A stretch of 64,000 bases of DNA from Acanthaster planci (taxonomy: Eukaryota; Echinodermata; Asteroidea; Valvatida; Acanthasteridae), in the NCBI RefSeq assembly GCF_001949145.1, contig NW_019091381.1, forward strand, positions 1,792,801 to 1,856,800, written 5' to 3'. The notes under the pieces were generated by a model, which was not told where the DNA came from, made no database searches, and saw nothing but the letters and a program-made list of their open reading frames with translations. A program made the position numbers and the translations under genes. Numbering within the stretch: position 1 is the first letter of the stretch; each line of letters starts with the position of its first letter. This document shows positions 52,101 to 62,800 of this stretch, piece by piece.

Positions 52101-53927
52101 CTACAGAGCTTTAATTAATTATATCTGTCATACACTACCTGCCATGCATGGAGAATCTTAGGTGAACTCACACATCAGAGTATTCCCCTCTACTAAATGA
52201 TGTACGGCAGCACGTTTGTGCCTCTCATGAGCAGTGCGCTATTTGCGGAGTGTATTTATGTTAGCCCGGGGCTTTTTTTGGGGGGGGGGTTTGCCCTCCG
52301 CTTCATGTTGACATGCATTTTCATCAGGCTCAAGGCGATAGCCATTGCCAGCTCTGTCTGATGTCTTGTTCTACAGAGTGAGGGAGAGTACATGTATGCA
52401 TGTAAGTCAGTTCATAGGGTGACCCAAATGAATGCGACTGAGGACTTTCTGTCCTCTATTTTCTTTGTTGTGATTGTTTCCTATGGGGGCGCAATATTCT
52501 AAAGTGCACTTCGGGCCATCCTAAATTTAGATCAGTTTGCCAGCTGATGTCCTGTCTGACAGCAAAGAGAACATTTTACGATTGGTGATGAAAAATTGAA
52601 CAGGTCTGATTCATCATTGTGGTGATTACTTGGCACCGAGCTTTTTTGTATCAATGTCATTACTCATGAGTGGTGAACTTGTATTATTGCGCATGCAGAT
52701 TTCTAATCAAAGGTGCCTCGCATGCACGCTTCAGTTCAAATTTATAACTGCCAGTGTTTACTCTGTGCACTTTACCGGTGAAATGATTTTTAATCATCCA
52801 GTTTATAACAATATTACTGCTCAATTTATTAGGTTTTTGAACGTGTGCGCGTTATACTGGCCTTCCAACAGGGGTTGAAATCAGTGGGAAATTGGATGAA
52901 CCTTTTGTTTTCTCTGTAATTTCAATTTTGGTCATAATTAAATCATAGGTAAGGGGCTTTCTGAGGGACATAAATAACTGTTTTACTGAGTTCCTAAACT
53001 TCACACTGACAATGTGACAAGTAACAGTGTTTTACTTCTCTATCATTATGGAAGGACCAGAGCTACCTTAACTACAGATTTGTTTACAAAACTTTTCTAT
53101 TCTTCTTGTTTCTGTAACTTGCATATCTACAAGGGCTTCGGAATGTTCTTGCTCCTTCGCAGGCCACTGACCCACATGCGTCTCATACGTGTTGAGGTGT
53201 TTTAGGGGATAGAGTGTCAGAGTTTGAAGGGATTTAATGGTGCATGATGTGTACAATAGCTAAATAGTTGAGGTAGTCTTGCAATCGTGGGATTTTAAAT
53301 TGAGTGCGAAAGGAGGTGACCCAGGTGAGAACTGCTAGTGACATATTAAATCATCTTAAAGGATGTCTTGTGTTTGCCGCCCTCTTCAGGTCCAGCTGGG
53401 AGATTCCCTCCCTGAAGAGCAACCAACAGCGCTTTGTCAGCGACTCAGATGGCAAGCACTACCCTTGGTACGGCTGCACAACGGAAGTGGCCACCATCCC
53501 GGGTCCCACGTCGTGCTACAGCACCTTCCACCTGCGCATGAATGACAACTTCCACCCGTCCATCACCTGGGACATCCCCGTCCGCAACAGCCACCAGGTG
53601 CGGCTGACCAAGCTGGCCAGGGACCAGAGCTTCACCGTCTGGCTAGTGGCCATGAACAAGAGCACGGGGCAGAAGTTTGTCCTGCGGACGATCAAGTGGC
53701 GCATGCGCATCAACATTGCTGTGGACGAGACTCAGCCGCTGGGCCGACGGGCGCGCCTGCTGGATCCCATTATCCAGGAGCAGCCCCACATCCTGGAGCC
53801 CTGGCAGAACGAAGTGGCGCCCCCGGAGGCCCTGCGCGCACCCAACGCCAACAATGCACAGACCCTAATATGGCGGCCGACTAGTGGAGGCGAAGTTGTA
53901 ATTGTTCCACCAGTCAGCCATCACTAA
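34169..53927 (+). CDS. FAM78: FAM78 family protein (2 coding exons, 19-kb intron)
   Basis: FAM78 proteins are conserved across animals but have no established biochemical role; vertebrates have FAM78A and FAM78B. Exon 1 is 34169-34431 (87 codons plus two bases, donor GTAAGT). Exon 2 is 53390-53927 (acceptor CTCTTCAG), giving 266 residues and TAA; human FAM78 proteins are about the same size. Start MGCILPK corresponds to the vertebrate MGC start; G2/C3 might be lipidated, which is unproven. Recognised segments: KYQTPHFRASARV, WQIGWVQGCSNMDF, then in exon 2 SDSDGKHYPWYG, MNDNFHPSITWDIPV, RDQSFTVWLVAMN, TIKWRMRINI and NANNAQTLIWRP near the end. Exon 2 is GC-rich with mostly C or G at third positions, unlike its surroundings. 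The large intron carries several repeats and a candidate alternative first exon. Candidate poly(A) signals are at 54477-54482, 55147-55152 and 56137-56142. Confidence 0.95.
36348..36406 (+). CDS. Candidate alternative first exon inside FAM78 intron
   Basis: CAACATGGCT is a strong initiation context. It opens 19 codons (MAALTSASDKLRRKSDLGG) followed by a strong donor, TT/GTAAGTG, leaving two bases. FAM78 exon 2 requires exactly this phase, so a spliced product would read GGL then SSWEIPS. It could equally be the first exon of an unseen nested gene. I do not recognise the peptide. Confidence 0.4.
41875..41902. repeat. Perfect palindrome built from TACATGTA units
   Basis: GTTACATGTACA and its reverse complement flank a short centre, giving 28 bases. 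It is the longest of many TACATGTA-type palindromes in the window. Confidence 0.85.
45172..45341. mobile_element. 170-base foldback/MITE-type element
   Basis: The left end AATACGGGCAATTCACAATA matches the inverted right end AATATGGCCGTTTCACAATA. The match continues inward through AGAGTTTGCAACGCGTTGGC, identical in both arms, to TTGTCGACCC near the centre. Nearly the whole element is therefore an inverted repeat with a short loop. A clear target duplication is not visible, so the superfamily is not assigned. Confidence 0.85.
45620..45644. repeat. T9-G10 tract, potential G-quadruplex
   Basis: Nine T, ten G, then AGGGGG... The G-run could support slipped or quadruplex structures. It may also be a region of sequencing uncertainty. 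Confidence 0.8.
49480..50110. promoter_or_regulatory. Candidate regulatory block in the FAM78 intron
   Basis: This stretch has a higher GC content and less repeat character than the surrounding intron, and clustered sites. CTTTGATTAAAG (49754-49765) fits TCF/LEF. CCAATTAG occurs at 50006-50013 and again at 50065-50072, and TAATTATGC (50089-50097) fits homeodomain or POU factors. It is suggested only by motif clustering and texture. Confidence 0.25.
51580..51890. mobile_element. piggyBac-like miniature element, copy B
   Basis: It is a related copy of 22956-23250 in the same orientation, sharing long near-identical runs such as ATTACTACTTCTGGCTAGG. The internal 16-base inverted pair (51669-51684 with 51857-51872) is intact. 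The terminal repeats are eroded (left TTAACCTCAAC, right AGGGTTGGGG). A partial internal duplication of AGAGAACAATAA-type sequence makes it longer than copy A. Confidence 0.75.
52273..52289. repeat. T7-G10 homopolymer junction
   Basis: Seven T then ten G in the FAM78 intron, similar to tracts at 20035 and 45620. Confidence 0.8.
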
Positions 53928-56900
53928 CCTTTCCCTCCCTTCAGAAGAAAAAATTTTGAAAAGGACAAAAAATAGTGAAAAGTGAAAAAAAAATAGAAAT
54001 GAAATCAGCATCCAAGTGCCTTTACTCGACAAACAGTACTCCTTTTTGATTTGGAAAAAGCGAGTTAACATCATCATGAACTGTGTCACCAAAATATATA
54101 TCACAAAATCTCTCCACTGATTACATTTTAGCTTATTTTTGGGAGAGAATGTTTATTATCAGAGCAAGTGCAATTTGTGTGAGTTGGAAATGTAGCAGTT
54201 GTCAGTCAAGCAGCGAGAAACAAGTCTTCAAGTTTTACATAGGTTGATGATACAATATATGTTCTTTTGTCAGGGGCATTTTTACGTGTCACACCAATGC
54301 TGTGAGCTCTGTACACATTAATGCCCGAGAATCATTATTTTTCTTGGCCTTTTTGTGAACAAGTCAACAATGATATGCAAATGAATTTAATGATGTCATC
54401 ACCAGATTTGTTCTGAGGAAAAGCATGACTGTAAGCACATACAATGAGCATTTCTTGGCCAACTGAAAACCAAACAAATAAATAATTGGGAATTTACTGA
54501 AGGAGTTGGCGAACACAGTTAGCCAGAACATAATATCAGCCAACTACAAAGTGTCTCTGAGTTTGTTTTTTTTTAAATCTTGATTATAAGTGCTTGTTGA
54601 CAGGGTATTAAGTGAATAACAGATTGTTGGAAAGGTTCTGTTTACAGCATGATACTTGACGTAATATTTTAAAGTACCACCAAATATAAAAACTAATATT
54701 TATAGCAATCTGTACCCTAAAACCGAAGTGTTTGTGGTTTGACATAAAGTTGAGGAACTGGATGTTGGGGGTCTGATGTCTATAGTTCACCTTGATGTGA
54801 TTTTGAGAGTATCACGTTCTGAACTTTTTTGTGCTGCCAAATTCAACTGCTTCAAAACGAAATATGATTCTTGGGAGGAAATCACAAATGCCAGGATGAG
54901 TTTCACCTCATCAGAAAGAAATATTTAGGTGTATTTCTGAGGGAGAAAGAAGACCACTGAACCTTGGGGTTAAATCATATCTGTTGGAGTAACAAATCCA
55001 CAAGATGGCAAGGAAAATGAGGGGAGGTCCCTGGAATGCGATGTTACTCAAATCAGGTTAAGAGAGGGCAGCATAGTTGGCAATTCATAGCTCTGCAGTA
55101 TGGGTTTTGCCTGTAACCATAGCAGGACTGCTGGGTATTGGTTACCAATAAAACCAGTCAAATTCTTTCATGTAATCAGATTTGCTGCCAATTTAAACAC
55201 CGTCCCCGTTGTCAGTGATCGATGCAAAACAGAAGCTAAAATGTCATGTTTTGTTTGAAATATTTTGTTTCATTTGGAGATGTTTGTCTCACTTTACACT
55301 TCATCTGTAACTTTCCACTTTCTTTGAAGCAGGTCACATACATCTATTTGATCTCTTCTGTTATTAATGGTTTCTTTGCGAAATATTTAGCCAAACATGC
55401 AGCAAGGACTATATTTTTGGCAACTTCCTATCACAAGAAGCTGGAAAAAAATGAAGGATATTTTAATTCTGTGGGATGGGACCCCCTCCGGCAACCCAAA
55501 GATGCCAAAATGTTCTCTGTAATTCACAGGTATAGATTACCTTGCAAGTCACAAAAAGAAATGAACTCTGCTACACAAGGCAGCGGTCATGAAATGGGTA
55601 AACTAACCTGCCGTGCAAGGTGCTTGGAACACCAATAACATCCTTGCATATGGGGAGACTAGATTCTAATGTAAACGTGCTAATGAAGAAATACGGCTTC
55701 ATATAATACAGATACTTTCTATATTGCTACTTGACAAGGAATGGCCACTTGTCGGTTACCAGGGAATTGTTGGTTTCAGTCGTTTACATGCCTTTATTAC
55801 GAGAGTGAGTGATGAGACTGTGGTGAAATATGGAGGTGGTTTGTTATGTTCTAAGAGCATCTTGTCAAGAATTCTGGATGCACGAGAAGTAAGTCTGATT
55901 CGAAGGCTTCAACATACTGAAGCACGATGCAATGATTTTGATGTTTATTATAATGAAAAACTTGCTGCCCTTTGAGAGAAATTTTTGGGGTGACCCAAAT
56001 TTTGGGATTGATAATCTGCTTTTGTTTGATACTGCCTCACAAAAGTGAAACTTTGATCAGTGGACCTATTAAATGATTAGCTGTCACATGACGTGGCAAG
56101 ATTACTGTCTGAAAAAAACTGATGATTTTGTTGCTCAATAAAAGAAAAATCGTCAATATCATTCTATAGACAGGGGGCAAATCGCATGAGTCCGATGCCT
56201 ACATTGGGCAGAATACCAGCTGACATATTTGCCCGCATATCATTATCAATCCAGATCAACCTGAGATGTAAATATTTGTCTTTATTAAGAAACGTCGCGA
56301 AATATCATGATCATACCCCCAGGGATTTATCGAAAAACGAATTGTCTATTTTTCCTTTTCAAGTATTATGCAAGGAAACAGTGTATACAACACAGCATTT
56401 ATATGTTCATTTTACGTTTTGTACATTGAAGGGTTTCAGTTTTTGTATATTTTTGTACATTGGGAAGGGTATGACATAGAACAGAATATAAATGCCTGGT
56501 TGTTAAGCTTTTATTTTATCCTTTGTAGTGCTCCGTAGACAAATATAATCCCTATCTTCTGAACTGGATTCTTCATTTTCCGTTGTGGTTGGTAGTTTCA
56601 ACCCTAAATTGCCAAACTCTATTAACTTTAAAAAAGTCAATAATGATGCAACACTGTCAAGAAATTTTAGTAGAATCAGTGGAAGACAAGAGTATATCTG
56701 ATTGGTTTTTTGTCTTTAAACTATCAATATCACGCAACACACCGTACATTGTTCTTGCTGTGCAATAATCCTGAATGGTTTTCTTCCAGCTTCAACTTCT
56801 CATTTTTCCCCTTGGAAAAAAAGTGATCCCCCCCTCCCTTAATAGGCAATAAATTGTCATGGTTGTGTGACTGCACAAGAAAGTCTGATTACAAATAGAA

Positions 56901-59383
56901 AAGTTTATTTTCTAGGAAATATTTTGTAGTGAAGGACACTGACGTAATTTGTACAGAGTAAATCATGCATAATTTAATATAGTGGTTAAAAGATTAGATG
57001 GTTACAAAAAGAAATAACTGAACACCGACTACTTTCAAATGAATTATTTAAAATGTCTGATGAGAATCAAATAAAAAGGCAAATATTCACCGACGAATGT
57101 TGGAAATATTTTCAGTTTGTCTTCATTGAGTTCAAATAGCTGTATTAAGTGATGGTGCTATAATTTGTTAAACATTAAACTGACCAATTGATTGGCTGAG
57201 GTACTGATTAATTGACTGATTGAACTGATTAACATTGACTGACCAACTGGCTGATTAAATTGATTGGCACTAATTGACTGAGGGACTGGTTAATCGGCTG
57301 TCTTGCAGGTGGACTGATGAAGTGTATTCTTTTATGATTGTCAGATTGGACAATCTTGCAAGAGCAATCGGTGCTATGAATGCCTTTTTTCCTGGCTGAA
57401 GCCCAAAAAAATCTTAAAATACCTTGGAGGGTCATCCTGAAAAGATGACGATGCAATTGGGAAATTGGAGAAGAGGATCCTGGTCTGACAGACCACTTTC
57501 AAAAATGATCCCCTGCAAACGAAATCTCATTCCCCAGTCTCCTAGGCCCTCCAGTTTGTGCCACTGACCTTTTCTGAGGGACGACAGAAGACAAACTCGG
57601 CAATAACTGCATGTTCCCAACAACCTCTGGGTAGATTGCATTTCTGCCGTTCATTAACTAGGAGGGGGGGTATTTTTTCTAATAGAGGGATGTTTTGTCC
57701 ATTGGGTTGGAGTGCCTTTTTAAGCCATCTACATTCCGGGATATTGCTGGCCAAATGGGCCCGGGAGGTTTTTAAGACTGCCATGGAGAGGGCCGGGCTA
57801 TTTGGGGCCGAGGGTAACAGGCCCCAGCCTGATGAAATCTGGAGATGTACCGGTTGGACAAACAAATACAGGCTATCGTGCCACAGCGTAACCGCGGGCT
57901 GTCTAGGGAATGCTCTGCCTGATATGCAACATCTCAATATTTCTTCTGATCACCTTGTTACCGCGGAAACCACCCTGTCATCATCATTATCACAAACACG
58001 GTCTGGCTGTGGCCAAATGCATCATTCATCCTCAACACAGGATTCATAAGAAAACAATCTCCCATCAAAAACTGGAATGAGAACGGCAGACACCAGCTCA
58101 TTCACAGTCCATTCCATCCTAACATGTAAAGACAGTCACGCGTTTGTGATTCAATCACATTCAAGAAAACAAAATTGTCAAAATCCCCTTTCAATTCCTC
58201 AAACTTCAATATTTAAGTGAGGGGCGTGCTTAATGCTGAATCCAGTGATGGACTGAGGAAAATCTGAAATTCTCCAAGAGACATTTGTCTCTCTGGGAAA
58301 AGCTTAAGGCCCATTAACAAAAGTTCCTGAAGTTTCAATTCATCACACACAGGAAGTAATTAAGAGCAAGATGCACCGATGTTTATTCTCAGGCATGCAT
58401 CAGACTCAAATGATATCAAGTAAGCAACAGGCCTTTTAAAAAACTTATCTTGTACCCCATCTCTGCTTGAATGAGATGATTACAATGTCGCAGACAGTCG
58501 GGCGACATTCAGCTCCATCTAATTTGAAGCGCTCTTGATTGTTTTTAATTCTTCCTGCCGAGGCATGAGAATGAAGCCCTAAGCAAAATGATTCTTCATT
58601 GCCTGAGCTTCATACGCAAGTGATCAAGATGGGATGCAAGCAACGAGATGGAGCAGGTTTCACGCTGTCAAGACGGAACAAACATTCCAACGTCGCTTAG
58701 GCTATCACACTCAAGTGCTCCATCACAACTGTAACAACACGCCCACTCATTTCACCGATACCTGTACGAGTCCACACTTAGGATGAGGGAACCAGAATGG
58801 GCATAAAGACAGAATCTTGACGATGAAGGCATTCAAACCACGACCCAAATCAGGTGGTATTCCATAAAATGTTTTCCATGTTCAAAAAACTTCAGAAAAT
58901 GCTGCAGTTAATTTATGAACAAGGTTGGATGTGATCTACCACCCCTATTCACAAAATCAACTGATGATTAATAGGACAACAAGAATACCATGTACGAAGA
59001 AAAAATTGTCATATTTTGGGACACACCGAAATTTCAGTTGAAAGTACTGAAATCAGTGCCATGCCAACTTGGGTTCCCAGGATCTGATATCTTCACTTTC
59101 CCCCTTTTCCCTCCAAAGTCCTCCAAGCAGTCGAGTCCCGTGCCTCAACAACCCTCGACATTATGTCCGTTTTCACTAGGGTGCCCAACTGACTGATACA
59201 TCATAACAGGAGTCCAGATTGCTCTGTTTCGTTTCAACAAAAACAAAGCCCTGAAAAAACGGGCCTTAACAGACTCACAAATGTAATTTCGCAGAGGTAA
59301 CCGCTGCTTCACAGAAACCAACTGGTCTTCTTGACTCAGTAGGAGTCAAAGTTTCCCTGTCTTATTGTAAGGAACAATTCCAA
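53928..59383. other. FAM78 3' UTR and downstream DNA
   Basis: The first 0.5-2.2 kb is probably 3' UTR, given AATAAA hexamers at 54477, 55147 and 56137. Beyond that no coding exon is supportable. The part at 57450-58760 is GC-richer with mixed open frames on both strands (for example 57558-58049), a texture that could mark conserved non-coding DNA. Confidence 0.45.
57178..57320. repeat. Degenerate tandem repeat of TGATTGACTGA-like units
   Basis: Units such as GACTGATTGA, GATTAACATTGACTGA and TAATTGACTGAGGGACTGG recur about every 8-20 bases. The period is irregular, suggesting an old, decayed simple repeat. Confidence 0.7.
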
Positions 59384-59854
59384 TAGGGCTGTGCTGAATA
59401 TCCAAATATCCGAATATTTGATCGATTATCAAATATTTGAATAATATTTTCTGAATTTGAATATTCGAATGCAAAATTCATGAAAAGGAATGGGGAATTT
59501 CTTTGGTTTTAAATGAGAAAAATTGCACTAAGGAGGAGGCCTGTTGACTCAAATGAAAAATGATTCAAAATGTAAATTATTTATTACACAATTTAAAAGG
59601 AATAGAAATTTTCAACAGGGCAAGAAGTATTGTTCATCTCTTAATCTTGCTACATTATGGCTGGAGATACTCCCAGACGTGAGAAGCTATTGTAGTGATC
59701 ATAATGTACAATTGTGTGCATTAGTACAAATAGTACAACATGGTTTGTTCCTCAACAATCTGCCGGTCGGTACAACCAAAAAAATATTCGGACATTCAAT
59801 TGAATTGAAAGTCCAATATTTGACTAGTGAATTATTCGAATTGACTCAGCCCTA
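59384..59854. mobile_element. Non-autonomous hAT element, 471 bases
   Basis: The ends are TAGGGCTGTGC and, inverted at the right, TAGGGCTGAGT. A perfect 8-base target duplication, AATTCCAA, flanks both sides (59376-59383 and 59855-59862). The interior near the ends is rich in ATATTCGAAT-like palindromes, a known texture of hAT elements with TAGGGCTG termini. The open frame inside (59544-59855) shows no transposase motif. Confidence 0.9.
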
Positions 59855-59862
59855 AATTCCAA

Positions 59863-62800
59863 TGTCAGGCTTCCAACACTTCCCTACTTGGATTTTGAAT
59901 GAAGTAGTCATACCTACATGTAATAACTTCCAACTTTTATTACATGAGCAAGCGTGTGAAGTATCCGCCTGATCATGGAGGGTTGCGTTCATGTTTGCAA
60001 TATGTTAATCATTATCTAGCTGCATATATTGAAAAAAAAAGGAAAGAAAATGGTTACGTTGTTGATAGATCCATTTCTGTTGGTGGCAATCTTTGCCTCC
60101 ATGATACATGCAGAAGTGTCGGTTATGAGAGGTGTGTGTTGACAACCAATTTTGGCAGTTGCATTTGTCCAAATGAAAGTGAAGATCTATCCTGTAGAGA
60201 GAAGACACTTTGTTTCACTCATACTGTTCAACTACTGCTTAGGAATTATGAAGAAGCCTGGTTTGTTGAATCAAACACCCAAACATGGATATAATTTGTT
60301 ACATTTAAAACATTTCTAGAGAACAATCTAATGAAAAATCAGCATGTTTAAGCGGCGAGCTTTTAGCAATTTCTTTTGAGTGCAAATAACTTGTTGCCCT
60401 GAATTCAATTTTATTCCACAGATTACGCTGTTGTTGAAGCAATTCTACTTGTAGAGCAAACCTTCCCAGCAAAGGATTTTCAAGGCAATTATGGTGCTGC
60501 CATTACAGAAGCATGTGACTATAATGAGCTTAGGTTTGTTTATAAAGCCAGCACCTTCCCCATTATTAGTATGCCGTGAACAAAAGATGCATCGTTGAAA
60601 AGTTCTCATAATACATGTATTCCCATGTGGCTTCAGGAGAGCTGAATGTGAGCTAACGAGAGTTTCGCGGGGGGGGGTACAGGAGGGAGGCGAAATTCAT
60701 AATCCTACAAGCAATCAAGGTCCTAGTGGCAGGCCACACAAGCTGATTATTTTTGGAGTAAGGATTTATTTGATTAGATGAGAGAGAGTGAATTTATCAC
60801 ATGCTTTCCACCCTTCCTGACAGGGATGTGGCTTTGGGATTATTGTTATTGTAGCCTCCTGAATCGCATTCTTGGTAGAAAGGAAATTAACCTTATCAAT
60901 CCTAGTGACAAGGAAGTACGGACTTCGGCAATTCTCAACATCTCATTTGTTCCAGCAGTATTCAACTAATTCAGAAGGCGGTATTCGGGTCATTTTTGTT
61001 GACAAAATATTAATTACTGTGAATTTTTCATGCAGTTGATGACACTTTTTTGGATTCAAGCCAAATGTAGGAACGATGTCGGCATGATATTTGTGAAGAT
61101 AGTGGTTTCTTTTAATTATAAATGACACATTACTATAAGGCTTTCTGTGTACTGAGGAAATTATAACGCTTTATAGTGCCGATAAGAGGAAGTTGGGCCC
61201 CTTATCGTTGGCTGGATGGTGTAGGTAGGGCAGTGACGATTCTGGACAGTTCGGTACTTCAAGGGTACGATTGCCGCTCAAGGCTACAGAGAGCTTGGGA
61301 ATATTGCAGATGCTTTGCAAAGATAACAAAGGTCCCATTAAGTGTTACGCTCGGCCTTGTTTAAGCAGTGTCTTATCAGTTCATGCAAGATACTCCTTGT
61401 AATTATTATGCACAAAAATAATGACTTCTCTATATAAACCTATGGGACTTACAGACAAAATTTGTACTCATGACAAGCCTCCAAAACTCTGTAACTGTGT
61501 AAACTCGGCTCTCGAGTAGATTGTTAAAGGTACTGTGTCAAAAACAAGAGATTTTTGTAACAATGCTGTCATGAAAGGACTCCCTAAAGAAACATATCTC
61601 TTAAGAGATTTCTTTCTGAGATTTCTACACCAAAGTTGGGCCGAGGGCAGCACTAAAAACATGTCCTGTCTCTACCAAAACCAGAAAATAAAAACCCAAG
61701 CAGTGACACAAACACCACAATTCAAAGGCTTCCCTTAAGATTTCAGCGCTCCACTCCTTGAATTATGAAAGTGAACACACTCCTTTAATCTAGGGAGGAA
61801 ATGATGCCTTGGTCATTAGGGGAGTTTGTCAGAGAATTAATGACAAGAAAGGAACAGGAGAAGTGCACAGCTCGGTAATGATGATGATGATGGTAATGCT
61901 GTGTGTGTTTGGAACAGTGGAAAATCTGAGGCTTAAAAGGTTGAAAGTCCAACTGATGATATATGAGTGAAGATCCTCCATTTTTTTTCCTATTTATGAG
62001 TGGCTGGACTGAGTATTTCAAAGATGTATTTTGCTCAGTGGATGAATATTTCACGAGAGTTGCGTGCGAGTGGGTATCTTACACAGTACAGTTATTTTGC
62101 CGTTCCTGTGTTAAGATTTCATGAAAGCACAAAACAAATCAGATGCTGCATCCACCAGGGAGTTTGAAAATTCAAATCCAGAAACTATTTGGTGCATTTA
62201 AAACACAAATGATTGATGTTCACGATAACGAAAACTGTTTGTAATGTGTGAACAGAGCCAAACGTTTTTGAGTGGTGAAACATTAACGGCCGCTGGACTT
62301 CTAACGTTGAAAACAATTTCTCACCCTCTCCGTGGGTGTGGGCTTCGTACAGTGCAAGCCAGATAACTGCCGATGTTGACAAGTGAAATGTCCACAAAAT
62401 GACATCTTTGTAGAGTTGTTTCTGTTCTTCAGCCTGGGGCATTCCTCTGTAGTACAACTAAGGTCCTGTGTACAGCTCATCAATCAATTACGATGACACT
62501 TATTTACATGGTACACGTTGAAGGATCATAGAGACGTGGAACCTTGTCTTGATTTAACTAGTGTCCATGGGCACTCAAAATCGCCGTACCAAATTCTTGT
62601 CCCAGCGTTGGGTTTAACAGTGACTTTATTGGGCTTTTATTTTCACAGGTAACAAGTTGTGCATTCTCTCCCCAATTATAAAGCCTTGGCAATATAACAT
62701 TGTGACAGCTTGGCTAGAAAAGATATCCACCACTTCTGCAGTATTTCACGTCAAGGAAGGACTCTACCTATCCTGAGACTGAGATCTAAGCCAGTTGGCG

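Larger units (their letters stand above)
34432..53389 (+). other. FAM78 intron 1, repeats and possible regulatory DNA
   Basis: This 19-kb intron separates the two FAM78 coding exons. Apart from the candidate exon at 36348-36406, the foldback at 45172-45341, the miniature element at 51580-51890 and the possible regulatory block at 49480-50110, I see only AT-rich sequence with short chance frames. The long intron is itself a feature worth noting, since the other genes here are compact. Confidence 0.7.

Noticed and set aside
53363-53884. Alternative plus- and minus-strand frames over FAM78 exon 2
   Set aside because: Shadows of the GC-rich true frame, which matches FAM78 along its length.
55246-55975. 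Plus-strand frames of 130 and 83 codons downstream of FAM78
   Set aside because: AT-rich, likely 3' UTR or spacer; no domain and no splice chain.
57542-58049. Opposed 131- and 163-codon frames
   Set aside because: Neither strand shows a motif; both being open suggests composition rather than a gene.
59544-59855. Possible transposase fragment in the hAT element
   Set aside because: No recognisable hAT catalytic or dimerisation motif; it ends exactly at the element's end as a by-product.
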